Origin: Hyparrhenia diplandra
Lineage: Eukaryota; Streptophyta; Magnoliopsida; Poales; Poaceae
Assembly: GCA_015847255.1 (NCBI GenBank)
Contig: JADLZK010009011.1
Location: 62,001 to 126,000, forward strand
Length of the DNA: 64,000 nt
Direction of reading: 5' to 3'
Shown: positions 35,590-47,248 of the stretch, piece by piece
How the letters are laid out: every line of letters begins with the position of its first letter
How positions within the stretch are numbered: the stretch's first letter is position 1
Program-made: the position numbers and the translations under genes
The notes under the pieces: generated by a model
Seen by the model: only the letters and a program-made list of their open reading frames with translations
The model's database searches: none
What the model was told of the DNA's origin: nothing

Positions 35590-37466
35590 ATGGCTACTAT
35601 AGTGTTCAACCATGTTGGGGGAAAGCCACCTCACTTTGATGGTGAGAGTTCTTTTGATCATTGGAAGAGGAAGATGACCATGTACCTCGGTTCCATACAT
35701 GAGAGAGTATTGGAGGTGACGGAGAATGATCATGTCATTCTTGATCCCACCAAGCTCACCCGATGAGGATAGAGCAAACCGGACTTGCAATCGAATGGCA
35801 CTCAACACCATATACAATGCCATCGATGCAAAAGATATTTGAGGGCATTAAGGACTTGGATCGTGCAAGTGAAGTGTGGACAAGATTGAGTGAGACATAT
35901 GAGGGCACCAAAGTTGTCAAGAGTGCCAAGCTATATGGTCTCAAGAGTGAGTTCGAGACCTTCAAGATGAAGGATGGTGAAACAATTCTTGAGATGTTTC
36001 ATCGTCTACAAGTGATTGTCAATGATCTCAAGACATTGGGCTACAAGACACAAGATCAAGACTTTTGTCACAAATTCTTGATTAGCCTACCTTCAAGATT
36101 CAAGATGTTGATCCTCATGCTACAAAGAGATGGGCTTGATTCAAAGAAGCCAAATGATCTACTTGGAGAGGTGTTGACATTTGACAAGTATGATCACAAT
36201 ATTGATGAGAAGGAGAAGAAGGAAGAGAAGAAGGTTGAGGAGAAGAAGGTCGTTGCATTCAAGGCATCTTCCACCTCCAACAAGGGCAAGGCAAAAGCAC
36301 AAGAAGAAGAGTGTGATGTATCCGCCTAGAAGAGGTTGACGAAGCTCTTGCCTTGGTTGTCAAGAAATTTAGCACCATGCTCAAGTACAAGAGAAGATTT
36401 GGGAACTACAAGAAGAAGGACAATTCCAAGGGCAATGAAGACAAGAGGCTATGTTGGAAGTGTGATAGTCCCGATCATATCTTTGAGGATTGTCCTTATA
36501 GAAAGGACAAGAACAACAACAAGGACCGTAGAAGGGGCAAGAACAAGGCCACCTTCAAGCAAGGCAAAGACGGTGCATTTGTTGTGACTTGGGATAGTGA
36601 GGAGTCCGAAGAAGAAGAAGAGGGCAAGGCTATGATGGCTCTAGTTGATCAAGACAAGCCTTCTCTATTTGACTCATCCTCCGGTTCATGCTTCATGGCT
36701 AAGACCACTAAGGTATATGATGAACCATCCTCTAATGAAGTAAAATATGATAGTGAGGATGAATATGATGAATCAAATGAACCCACTAAAGACGAGATGT
36801 TTGAGGCAATGGAGCAAGCTAACATTGTTCTCATAGCTAAAGCAAAGGAATGTATGGCCTTGGAAAAGAGAGTTGCCTCTCTTGAAAAGAGCCTTAGGGA
36901 GCAAGAAGCATCCTATGAATGTCTAAAGGAAGAACATGAGGATCTTCAACTTGCTCATACAAAGCTTGAAAAAGCTCATTCCTTGCTAGTAGCTAAGAGT
37001 GACAAGGTTGTCTTGGTATCCAAGAGGAATGTTGGTTCAACATGTGACATTATAGATGAACCATTCATGGTTGATGTTGAAGAACCACACATACCCTCTA
37101 CATCCACACCAACCCACTCTACCTCCACTAGTAGTGATGAAAAAGGTTTTAGATTCATCATTATTAGTTGAGAATGAGACTCTCAAGAGAGAGGTGGATG
37201 AGCTCACCCACGCCTTGGGTAAGGCATATGGTGGGGATGCCAAGTTGCTTAAGTGCTTGGGTAGCCAAAGATTTTCCCTTAACAAGGAAGGTCTAGGGTA
37301 TATCCCCAAGAAGGGCAAGAAGGCTTTTGTGACTCCAAAGCCTAGCTTTGTGAAGAGCAACGGTTCTTATTGCCAAAGATGCAAGCAAGTTGGGCATCTA
37401 GAGCAAAAATGCACTAAAATGAACACCAACAAAGAAAGCAAACAAAGTACATTCAATTTGTTTTGA
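35590..37466 (+). CDS. Copia gag (frame-disrupted)
   Basis: Gag forms the particle that packages the RNA. It begins MATIVFNHVGGKPPHFDGES and continues with WTRLSETYEGTKVVKSAKL (about 35878), a UBN2-type capsid region typical of Copia gag. There are two zinc knuckles: CWKCDSPDHIFEDC (near 36452) and CQRCKQVGHLEQKC (near 37371). Lys/Glu-rich and Asp/Glu-rich linkers lie between. The frame is lost near 35759 and changes again near 35830, 36330 and 37160. Two knuckles are a trait of the SIRE lineage. Confidence 0.85.
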
Positions 37467-37634
37467 TTCATGCTATTTGCTTACCAAGAGGGAGAATGGT
37501 GTGAGGGCAAAGTTCATTGGTACACCAATTGTGGGACCAAAGAAGAAGTCCATTTGGGTGCCAAAGGCTTTGATGACTAACCTCAAGGACCCAAGCAAGG
37601 ATGGGTACCTAAATCTCATTGATTTGATTTGTAG

Positions 37635-39731
37635 GTGGATTACAAGTCCGGAGGGAGGCATTGGATTCTTGATAGTGGGTGCACTCAACACATGACCGGT
37701 GATGCAAGAATGTTCAACTCTTTTGATACAAGCAAGAGTGGGGGTAGCATCGCATTTGGTGATAATGGTAGAGGCAAGATCAAAGGTCATGGCAAGATTG
37801 AGATCACAAGTGATTTGAGCATATCCAATGTGGCACATGTTGACAAGGTGAACTTCAACTTGCTCTCGGTAGCACAACTATGTGACCTTGGTTTCAAGTG
37901 CATATTTGGGGTTGATGATATTGAGGTTGTGAGCATGAAAGACTCAAAGTTGATATTCAAAGGCTTTAGACATGACAACCTCTATCTAGTTGACTTTGGC
38001 ACAAATGAAGCAAAATTGAGTACATGCTTGCTCTCCAAATCAAGCATGGGTTGGCTATGGCATAGGAGACTTGGTCATGTTGGCATGAAGCAATTGAACA
38101 AGCTTGTGAAGCATAACCTAGTGAGAGGCTTGGATGGAGTTGAGTTTGAAAAGGATAAGCTATGTGGTGCATGTCAAGCCGGCAAGCAAGTGGGCAACAC
38201 TCATCCTAAGAAGAATTTCATGAGCACTTGCAAGCCATTTGAGTTGATGCACATGGACTTGTTTGGTCCAACCACATACCCTAGCATTGGAGGCAATAAG
38301 TATGGATTTGTGATTGTGGATGACTTCACTAGATATACATGGGTATTCTTTCTCAATGACAAGAGTGACACATATTCCATCTTCAAGATATTTCTCAAGC
38401 AAGTGTGCAATGAATATGATGTTACCATCAAGAAAGTGAGAAGTGATAATGGTAGTGAGTTCAAGAATACAAGAATTGAGGAGCTATGCAATGATTATGG
38501 CATCAAACATGAGTTCTCACCTACCTACACACCACAATCCAATGGCTTGGTTGAAAGGAAGAATAGGACTCTCATGGACATGGCAAGGTCAATGCTAAGT
38601 GAATATAATGTGAGTCAATCTTTTTGGGCCGAAGCAATCAACACCGCATGCTACTACATCAACCGATTGTATTGTCATCCAATGATGGGAATGACACCTT
38701 ATGAGCTCTTGAATGGAAGAAAGCCAAGCATTGCTTACTTTAGAGTCTTAGGTTGCAAATGCTATATATTGAAGAAAGGTACTAGATTGGGCAAGTTTGA
38801 CAAGAAGTGTGATGAGGGTTTCTTGCTCGGTTATTCCACTACAAGCAAAGCATATAGAGTGTGGAATAACACTAGTGGTCAACTTGAGGAAGTGCATGAT
38901 GTGGAGTTTGATGAAACCAATGGGTCTCAAGATGAAGAAGAAAATCACATTGATGTTGGTGGAACTCAATTGGTAGATGCAATGAAGAACATGGACATTG
39001 GACACATCAAGCCAACTCAAGTGATTGATGTTGATGATGACAAAGATCAAGTGCTCTCATCTCCAATGGGTCAAGCTAGTGGTTCTCAAGTACAAGATCA
39101 ACAAGCTAGTACATCTTCTCAAGTGCAAGGGACATCAAATGATCAACCAAATTCAAGCAATCAACTACCAATACTCCAAAACACAAGTGTTGCTAGAGAT
39201 CACCCAATTGACCAAATTGTTGGTGACATTGCTAGTGGAGTACAAACAAGAGGTAGACTTGCGGCATTTTGTGAGCACTTTGCATTTGTCTCACAAGAAG
39301 AACCGGAGAAGATTGATGATGCCATGAAAGATGAAGAATGGGTATTGGCAATGCAAGAGGAGCTAAACAACTTTGAAAGAAATGAAGTATGGGAGTTGGT
39401 GGAAAGGCCAACCAACTACAATGTCATTGGAACCAAGTTGGTGTTCAAGAATAAGCAAGATCAAGATGGCATTGTGGTTAGAAACAAAGCAAGACTAGTT
39501 GCACAAGGCTACACTCAAGTTGAGGGTCTTGACTTTGGTGAAACATATGCTCCGGTGGCAAGGTTAGAGGCAATTAGAATCTTATTAGCCTATGCATGTG
39601 CCCATGACATCAAGCTATACCAAATGGATGTGAAGAGTGCATTTCTCAATGGATTCATCAATGAGCTTGTGTATGTTGAGCAACCTCCGGCTTTGAAGAT
39701 TATCATCATCCCATTCATGTTTACAAGCTAA
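37635..39731 (+). CDS. Copia pol, first part: protease, integrase, start of reverse transcriptase
   Basis: An open frame of 698 codons. The protease active site is WILDSGCTQHMTG (about residue 11). GAG-pre-integrase follows (WHRRLGHVGMKQL, CGACQAG), then the integrase core with MDLFGP, VRSDNGSEF and its Glu in NGLVERKNR. A Ser/Gln-rich linker leads to the reverse transcriptase (EEWVLAMQEELNNFERNEVW, YAPVARLEAIRIL, YQMDVKSAFLNG). A missing G in the CCGGGC context near 39693 ends the frame, and RT continues in the next entry. Confidence 0.93.
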   Translation: MDYKSGGRHWILDSGCTQHMTGDARMFNSFDTSKSGGSIAFGDNGRGKIKGHGKIEITSDLSISNVAHVDKVNFNLLSVAQLCDLGFKCIFGVDDIEVVSMKDSKLIFKGFRHDNLYLVDFGTNEAKLSTCLLSKSSMGWLWHRRLGHVGMKQLNKLVKHNLVRGLDGVEFEKDKLCGACQAGKQVGNTHPKKNFMSTCKPFELMHMDLFGPTTYPSIGGNKYGFVIVDDFTRYTWVFFLNDKSDTYSIFKIFLKQVCNEYDVTIKKVRSDNGSEFKNTRIEELCNDYGIKHEFSPTYTPQSNGLVERKNRTLMDMARSMLSEYNVSQSFWAEAINTACYYINRLYCHPMMGMTPYELLNGRKPSIAYFRVLGCKCYILKKGTRLGKFDKKCDEGFLLGYSTTSKAYRVWNNTSGQLEEVHDVEFDETNGSQDEEENHIDVGGTQLVDAMKNMDIGHIKPTQVIDVDDDKDQVLSSPMGQASGSQVQDQQASTSSQVQGTSNDQPNSSNQLPILQNTSVARDHPIDQIVGDIASGVQTRGRLAAFCEHFAFVSQEEPEKIDDAMKDEEWVLAMQEELNNFERNEVWELVERPTNYNVIGTKLVFKNKQDQDGIVVRNKARLVAQGYTQVEGLDFGETYAPVARLEAIRILLAYACAHDIKLYQMDVKSAFLNGFINELVYVEQPPALKIIIIPFMFTS

Positions 39732-40832
39732 AGAAGGCATTGTATGGTTTGAAGCAAGCACCTAGAGCATGGTATGAGAGGTTGAGAGACTTCTTACTCA
39801 AGAAAGGCTTCAAGATGGGGAAGGCCGACACTACTCTCTTCACCAAGAAGATTGGCAATGATTTGTTCATCTTGCAAATATATGTGGATGATATCATATT
39901 TGGGTCAACAAATCAAGCATATTGTGAAGAGTTTGCTAAAATGATGGCCAAAGAATTTGAGATGTCTATGCTTGGAGAGCTCACTTATTTCCTTGGACTT
40001 CAAATCAAACAAATGAAGAATGGTACATTCATTAGCCAAGGCAAATACATAAGAGACATGCTCAAGAAGTTTGACATGCAAGACGCAAAGGGTATTACCA
40101 CTCCAATGGGTACAAGTGGCACCTTGGATCAAGATCTCAAAGGTAACATGGTTGATCAAAAGCTATTCCGGTCATTGATTGGTAGTCTACTCTATGTGAC
40201 CGCATCAAGACCGGATGTCATGTTTAGTGTGTGCTTGTGTGCAAGATTCCAATCCTCACCAAGAGAGAGTCATTACAAGGCCGCAAAGAGGATATTGAGG
40301 TACTTTGAAGCATACACAAGATGTTGGCTTATGGTATCCTAAGGGGTCTAGCTTTGAGCTTATTGGATATTCGGACCGACTATGGTGGTTGCAAGATCAA
40401 TAGAAGAAGCACTAGTGGGACTTGTCAATTCCTTGGAAGATCTCTTGTGTCATGGTCCTCAAAGAAGCAAACAAGTGTGACACTCTCTACCGGGAAGCCG
40501 AATATGTTAGTGCGGGGAGTTGTTGTTGTCAACTACTTTGGATGAGGTCCACATTGAAGGATTATGGATTTGACTTCAACAAAGTACCCTTGTATTGTGA
40601 CAATGAGAGTGCTTGCAAGATGACTCAAAATCGATTGCAACATACAAGAACCAAGCACATTGATATAAGGCACCATTTCATTAGAGAGCATCAACAACAT
40701 GGTGACATTGCAATCCATCCAATTGGTACCGAAGATCAACTTACCGATATATTTACCAAGCCACTTGATGAGAAGAGATTTTGCAAGCTTAGAAATGAAT
40801 TGAACATTCTTGACTTCTCCAATATGAGTTGA
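39700..40832 (+). CDS. Copia pol, second part: reverse transcriptase and RNase H (disrupted)
   Basis: It continues the reverse transcriptase with KALYGLKQAPRAWYERL and the catalytic YVDDIIFGSTN (about 39880-39912), then YFLGLQI and the connection region. RNase H has DYGGCKINRRSTSGTCQFLG, LVSWSSKKQ and LYCDNESACKM with TKHIDIRHHFIRE; it stops at 40832. Frame breaks lie near 40302 (extra T), 40371 (two bases lost between two GAC) and 40494 (C lost from ACCGCGG). Catalytic motifs are present but split between frames. Confidence 0.9.
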
Positions 40833-41888
40833 ATGCACCCCACATATGTGACATGCCTCACCACCGAGCCAAAGCAAAGGTGAAATTGTTTGACATGTCA
40901 TCATGATATCTAAGGACTTGCTAGATCATATAGACATACAACTTGTTCTTTAGGGCTGCATTCATGGAAAAGCAATGAATTTCAATGTACGTGTGCCATC
41001 ACTATTGTTTTATATGCTTGATTGATCTAGTGATGACATATGACATGCTTGTGGGCTTGCAATCTCAAGTGTTGAATTTGGATATAGTGTCAAATATGTG
41101 GTTCAACATAGATATGATAACCCTCTTTTGAGGTGTGAAGAAGCTTGTCTTTGGTTCAAACCGAATTACATGTATGGCAAGCTATCCAAATTTGACCAAA
41201 TTTGAAAACTAATCTTTCCAATATCAAAAGAACCCGATCAATCCTTTTATGTCAATTGTTGACAAACGGGGAGAGATTAGTGCATGATTAGTGCATAAAG
41301 ATTAGAAGGGGATCAAATTTTTTGAAAGCACACAAGTAGGGGGAGCAAGCTCATAAGCCATTTGTTGCATTTGTTTGTGCACTAACATATGACTTGCTCT
41401 TGCACATGTATTTAAATTCCATATATACATGCTTGTGTGATGTATGCTAGTGGTACCTTGATTGATGATTGATCAACTAGCATGCTTAGGTGGTACCTAG
41501 ATATTTTGATTTCCGCTCTAAATTCAAGTACCAATGCTTATAATATGATCTCACGGGGTACCTTGAGTTTTTGATAAAATATCTAGTTATCCATGATGCT
41601 TGTATGGTGAGAAAGGCGCAACTCGATTGGTATCACGCTTCAAAGGTCCATTCTTTCACCTTAAGCATCATTTTGGTAACATGGCTCACTCCCTAATTTC
41701 AATATTCATACATGTATGCAAAGCCTATACCAAACTCTAGGCATATATGTAGGGGGAGCTCATGCTACCAAAACCGAATTTATTATATTTGTCCAATCCT
41801 ATGATTGTAAGCAAAATGCTTGGACAACCATGATAGGTTCAAAAACCCTTAATCATAAAATCTTTATGCGGGTTGTCACCAATTACCA
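40833..41888 (+). other. Non-coding spacer between pol and the 3' LTR
   Basis: About 1.06 kb without an open frame above about 62 codons. In SIRE relatives this position can hold an envelope-like frame; none is recognisable here. Confidence 0.7.
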
Positions 41889-41901
41889 AAAAGGGGGAGA
41901 T
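41889..41901 (+). other. Polypurine tract of the Copia element
   Basis: AAAAGGGGGAGAT directly precedes the 3' LTR, the expected plus-strand priming site. Confidence 0.85.
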
Positions 41902-43623
41902 TGAAGATCTCTAGATTGGTTTTGGCTAATTGATGACATCCTTATGACTAATCTCTCTATGCTAAGTGTTGATTTAGTTGGAGATTGGTCAAGCCGAGGA
42001 TTGTGCATGGTGGTCATGGTGGATGGGTCGAGATGATCCAAATGTTGATCAAGTGCATGTCATGGCGTGTTTCGAGGATCAAAATGGGCTCAAGGCAAAG
42101 GTATATCATAGGGCCATTTTGATTTTACACTCAAGACACCATAGAGGGTGTGAGTGATTATAGGATCGATAAGCCGTACTATAAAGAGGGGAAAACTATC
42201 GTACATATCGATCCACATGTGCCTCTAGGTTCAAAATCATTTGCATGCATTCTAACCTAGAGAGCTAACTCCGTACTTGATGGAAAATGTTTTCAAAATG
42301 CTAACACATGGTGTCGGGGTGTTCTTCGACGTGTCGGCAACAAGAATCAAGTGACGGAAGTCGGTTTGGAGCAAAGGCGAAGGAACGATGACAAAATGAC
42401 GGAATTTCGCAGCTCAGAAGGTGACCGGACTCTCTGACCGGAAGCACGAGCTTCTGACCGGACGCACCGGTGACCGCGTCCGGCAGAGAGCATGTTTTCG
42501 TGACTTCGGCTCAGAAGTGACCGGACGCACCGAACGGATGCATCCGGTGCTGACCGGACGCACCGATCGGACGCGTGACCGGACGCGTGTTCACCGGGGT
42601 TGAGCGGTCCCGTGGGGTTTGTCGGTTGTGGAAAGGACCCACCGACCGGACTCACCGGGTGAGTCCGGTCGGTCGCCCGATCAAAGCTGATTTGTGCGTG
42701 ATTTGCACCCCAACAGCCACATTTCGTGGTGGGGGTATTTATACCCCTTTGGCCGGTTCTAGGAGGTCTGTTGGTCATTTTGAATCAATCCTAACACCTC
42801 TAGAGCTGAGCACACATCCTCCTCCTCACTCCTTTGCTTGAGAGCATCCATTCTAGTGAGTTGAGGTGATTCAAGTGCACTTTGCTTTGATCGTTGCATC
42901 TAGTGGCGCTTGTGGATCGTTGTGAGCTGGTGGATTTCCTTTTGCTCTTGGAGAGCACCACTCCTAGCCGGCTTGGTGATTGGTGGAGGCGTTGGCAAGA
43001 GTTGGTGATTGTTCTTGGCCACCTCCGGTGATTGTGAGAGGATCACACACTCCTCGTCGGGAAGACAAAGTGTGAGTAATCTATTGCTCGTGTCTTGGGT
43101 ACCTCTCATTTGCATTGGGTGCGATAAGCCTAAAGGCATTTGGCTTGGAGTGAGCTCCACATCGACCCACACGTGAGAAGGTCGGGCACAACGGAGATTA
43201 GCTTGAGGGTGCTCAAGTGAACTTCGGGTTAAATCGTGTGTCTCCACTTGTCTCTTGGTGATTGGCTTCATCTTGGTTATCACCTTGATTCATCCCCGGT
43301 GATTGGATTGACTAGCCTCGACATTGTGGTATAACCTTTCTACACTCTTGCATTACTTTCTTAGATAGTGTGCTAGTGTAGTTTGAGTAGACTTGCTTAA
43401 TTGCTAGAATAAGTAGCTTGTTCACCTAGTGGTAAAGTGGTGACTTAGCCCTTGTTTGTGAATTAGAGACTATAGCAACTAGAATTGTCAATAGGAGGCT
43501 TGCCGACAAGTAGAGCTAGAGCAAACGTGTTTATCGCCTTTTGTTATTCTAACAAGTTTGTCTAGTGTTTTGTAGAAAATTTTATTAGGCTATTCACCCC
43601 CCTCTAGCCATTTAGGACCTTTC
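41902..43623 (+). repeat. 3' LTR of the Copia element
   Basis: It starts TGAAGATCTCTAGATTGG. It ends ...AGGACCTTTC, lacking the final A of the 5' copy. TATTTATACCCC recurs near 42735. The region 42420-42690 holds tandem-like GACCGGACGCACCG words. Confidence 0.9.
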
Positions 43624-44953
43624 GTGGGAGCCGCTGCCGCCACCGACCGACCGTTCGTTGTCCGCCACCGAGGTGGGAGCCCGCCCGCTCGCCGCACCAC
43701 CACCACCGAAGTCCGGGATGACGTGGAGTGTCCCAAGGACCGCGGCGAAGCTTTCATGGACGGAAGGCCATTCGGCGGAGACGCCGGCTGGGCGCCGGCG
43801 TCGGGCACGACGGACGGGGCGGTGCCATGACGCCGTCACCCCACCAGAACGGGCGGCGTCCGTCAGAACCAACCGGAGGTCGACATGTGGTGAACCCCGT
43901 CGGTCCCCCGTTACCCCCATTTGCTGCCACGTGGGCCAGGCCAGGCCGGCCGGTCAGCCCCTATGGGCGAATACACAAGAGAGAAACGAAAAGGAAATTG
44001 CTAGGTTTACCCGAGATTGTGTACCCCTAATGCTATAAGTACCAATCAGGACCTTAGAAAATTCTAGGAAAAATATGTAAATAAACTAGATCATGTGGAG
44101 ATAATTGTCATGATTTTTATTATATTTTTACACTAATAAAATAATGACATAAAAATCCCACCATGTTTATTAACCGGAATTAAACTTGAGGAAAATCATA
44201 ACTTCCGAACCGTAACTCCAAATTGGGTCAAACCACTTCTTTTATTTTTCTAAAATCGAGCTTTACCCATTGCTACTGGTTTTATGTATTATCACATGAT
44301 TCATTTTATCGTCATTCAATCACCTTATTAATTTTTCATGTAATCGCCGCCGCATGCGAGAATAGCCAACGAAGACCTCAATTAGGAACGAGACGACCAC
44401 GACTACGTTCGAGCCGGGAAGACTACAATAACCAAGGCAAGTCCTTACCCCCCCTCCCTTAATAATCTTGACCTAATTAATCAACCTACTCTTATAAGAT
44501 GATGATCATGGTTTATCGCTCGAGATAATGATTATGTGATGCACGCGGAGGTGCTTACGAGATATATGAGATGCACATGAGGTGCTTATGAGATGATAAT
44601 GATATATGAGATTATTTATGCTTTGGTGCATGAGATGATGATGAGTATCGTTATAACCATGATATGATCAAGTATGAGATTAATGTAAACGGATAATAAT
44701 GTGAACCATACCAATAGAAAGGTGAGTGGTGATAGTCTACATGGAGGTGGACTAATCACACTTTCGGGGAATGTGTCCCGCTGGAGAGATACTCACCTCC
44801 CTAAGGACCGGTTCATAGACCATCTACCTAGTGCGATATATCGCATGACCACACGTCGGGATGGGGCGACCTGATCTCACACCCCGTTAGGTCGAGGTAT
44901 ATCGTATGCCTAGGTGGCCGGTAGTAGGCGGAAGGGCTATTGGGAGCAGACAT

Positions 44954-45128
44954 GGGGAAAGTGGCCCCATGGTCCGGTTGGCGTGGTTGCTATGTGATCC
45001 TCCACGTTAAACAATTGAGCTATTGATTATGGGGAAAGTGGCCCCAATGTTTTATAAATTGATGAATGGGGAAAGTGGCCCCAATATTTTATGAAAGGGG
45101 AAAGTGGCCCCTAGGGGAAAGTGGCCCC
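44954..45128. repeat. Five copies of GGGGAAAGTGGCCCC
   Basis: The copies start at 44954, 45031, 45068, 45097 and 45114 with unequal spacing. Each ends in GGCCCC, so GGGG...CCCC can pair in short hairpins. Confidence 0.9.
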
Positions 45129-45854
45129 AACTTCCAACCCCTGAGAATACTTCGGTAGAAGATATACTAACACCTAGGTTGGCTGCCAAGCGGGCACGGG
45201 ATCTTGTTGGACTATTCTTGTCCGCTGATCACGGAAGGAGTATGTCCATCGTGTGGGGAAATTGTACAACCTCTGCAGAGTTACTTAAACCTATTCGAAT
45301 AGCCACGTCCTTGGAATGGGCAAATGCTAGGCCGGATCATCTATGATTAGTTAAACCCTGATGATACTAACCGTTTGTGTTTTGTGAAGCGATGACCATA
45401 TAACCTGATCGGGAACGTGAGGGCATTTTTAGAGTCCCTGCTAGGGCCCAAACCCATAATACTCACCAACCGAGGTTTGGACTTGCCGAAGTACCTTCGT
45501 ACTCACCCGTTGTTATTCTACGACTTCGGCTTAGAGGAGGACTTTGGCCACGATGATCGCGAGGATTTTCCGTAGGAAGATTAGACATGATGCTTTCTGG
45601 ATTTACTAGGACCTAAGATATCGATACTAGGGGTTTCGACCTACGCTCAAGTATGCTTGTGGGTGTGGCAAAGGCTAGGACCACTAGACATTTGTAGCAC
45701 ACTCGATAAATAAATTGCCCAAAGACCACCTATGCTTACCTATTGTTGTGTAATAAGATCGTGACCCTCGGGCCACTTATGTAAGACCTATTTATCCTAT
45801 CAATAAAGCTTCGGCACTTTTTCAATTAAATCAGGTCCACTCTTGTCTATATCA

Positions 45855-45887
45855 ACGTATTAGTGCATGATCCCGGCACTAATACGT
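45855..45887. other. Perfect 12-bp inverted repeat with 9-nt loop
   Basis: ACGTATTAGTGC, then ATGATCCCG, then GCACTAATACGT. It could form a hairpin just after the LTR-like sequence; no promoter or terminator role is shown. Confidence 0.8.
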
Positions 45888-45891
45888 GAGG

Positions 45892-46638
45892 TTAAGGACC
45901 CATTATAGTGGGGGCGACGGTCACCCGACGTATGGTCGCCGATCGCCTCCATGGCGCGCCGCCATCCCGCACCCGGCCGGCTAGGGCGGCGCCGATGTCG
46001 CTGTCGATGTCGGGCGACATCGTGGAAGTGGCCGTCGCGGTGGTCGCCGGCGTCTGGCCGCCGGCGCCGGCAGCGTCGTCATAGCGCGAGCAAGGTCGAT
46101 GGCCTCCTCCATCGAACGGGCTCGAACCACTCGGCGTCGTCACGAGCGTGTCGCTGGCTCTCAAGGTCCATGCGGCGCATGGCCCTTAAAAGCGGCGATG
46201 TAGTCGTCTAGCTTGCCCTCCTAAGCGGGGGCGAACTCCCTAGTAGTGTCGGGTGATGATGGGGGTTCGGAAGTCGCGCCGCTAGTAGTGGGTGAACGCG
46301 TCCCACTTTCGACCAAGGGCTCCTCCTGGGACGACTGTTGAACCTGACCGCAAAGGACCGGTCAAATGGAGGCAAAGATACCCCGGCGTAGAAGCGGGAT
46401 CGATGTCATCCGCCATTTCAACAGCAGCTCCATCTTGCATATCTAGAGGTTGGGGTTGTCGCTGCCGTCATATTCGGGACGCCCGGCGAGTGGCGAGAGA
46501 GAGGGAGATCCAGGGTGACACGGGGCGGGGCACCGCGGGTGGCGCCATGGGCGGGGGCGCCGCTGGTGGTGCCATCTTCACTGCGGAGGAGAGTCTGCGC
46601 GATTTGCGGGTGTCGGTGGAGAGGAAGAAGCAGCCGGT
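45892..46638 (-). pseudogene. Degenerate gypsy gag fragment
   Basis: On the minus strand the pieces resemble a gypsy gag: a Pro/Ala-rich N-terminus (start near 46573), TSIP/LLRRG-type remnants, a VEKWDAFTHY-like phrase near 46300 and AFKGHAPHGP-like residues near 46190, each in a different frame. The order fits a gag but most of the domain is lost. It ends abruptly at the LTR border at 46639 without a primer site, so a rearrangement has joined them. Confidence 0.4.
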
Positions 46639-47248
46639 TGTTGGTATTCATTATATGCACACAATATAGATAAAGATATCCCAAAGCGCACGAGATAGTA
46701 ATACGTTGTAGCACTTCACCAAAGACAAACTCCCGGTTTTCATATCGAACCCAAAGGAACAGTAGGTGAATGTAACAAAGATCTAACTTAACCCAAACTT
46801 CACAATCAAGGTACTTAAGAAACTAGCAAATAAAGGAGATTCCTCAAGTAAATCTAATTCAAACACTCATAAGCGTTGTTTCATAATGTTCTATCTAGGA
46901 CGCGAATTCTTAATAGGGTAAGGCAAAATTACTCTACTAAGAACAGGACTATGTCTACCATTAAGCCTATTGACAAGAGGTGGGCTCTGAGAGGATTCAA
47001 TGAAGCTATAAAAGTCACCTTCACGATACTACCACCGATTCGGGCCAATAGGGGGCATTCACAAATAACCCTAGTCTAAGCACCATGCTTACACTAGAAA
47101 TTACTCCCTTAATCAAGTAATGACCAAGATTAAAGTACTCAAAAGAGAGTTGCAAACAAGAAGAACAATATAAACCAATGCTTACTTTAATAAGAAGTTG
47201 ACTCACCGGAGAATCTGAGAACAAGTTCCTCTCGCTGAAGAACTTGAT
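46639..47248 (-). repeat. Left copy of a non-autonomous gypsy LTR (part)
   Basis: It begins TGTTGGTATTCATTATATGC and matches 52199-52813 throughout with scattered differences. It ends with TTGAT at 47244-47248, at exactly the same point as the right copy, and there the second LTR begins. Confidence 0.85.

Larger units (their letters stand above)
33794..43623 (+). mobile_element. Copia LTR retrotransposon, SIRE/Maximus lineage (Ji/Opie-like)
   Basis: A 9.8-kb element with two LTRs of about 1.73 kb, a methionine-tRNA-type primer site, gag with two zinc knuckles, then protease, integrase, reverse transcriptase and RNase H in Copia order, and a polypurine tract. The large LTRs, two knuckles and long non-coding spacer after RNase H fit the SIRE/Maximus lineage. 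No clear 5-bp target duplication is present (ACGAG on the left, GTGGG on the right). Frame breaks occur in gag, RT and RNase H, so it is not autonomous as written. Confidence 0.92.
43624..45890 (+). mobile_element. Ty3/gypsy LTR-like sequence (partial)
   Basis: After a GC-rich 400 bp comes sequence of the kind found in long chromovirus LTRs: GCTATAAGTACC near 44031 (TATA-like), AAAATCATAACTTCCGAACC near 44194, and CAATAAAGC near 45801 (polyadenylation-like). Repeats of GGGGAAAGTGGCCCC and a 12-bp hairpin lie in it. Left border is the Copia LTR; right border is unclear. No protein is encoded. Confidence 0.5.

Noticed and set aside
44954..45128. CRISPR-like array of 15-bp repeats
   Set aside because: Spacing is irregular, repeats are too short, and the DNA is a plant LTR-like sequence.
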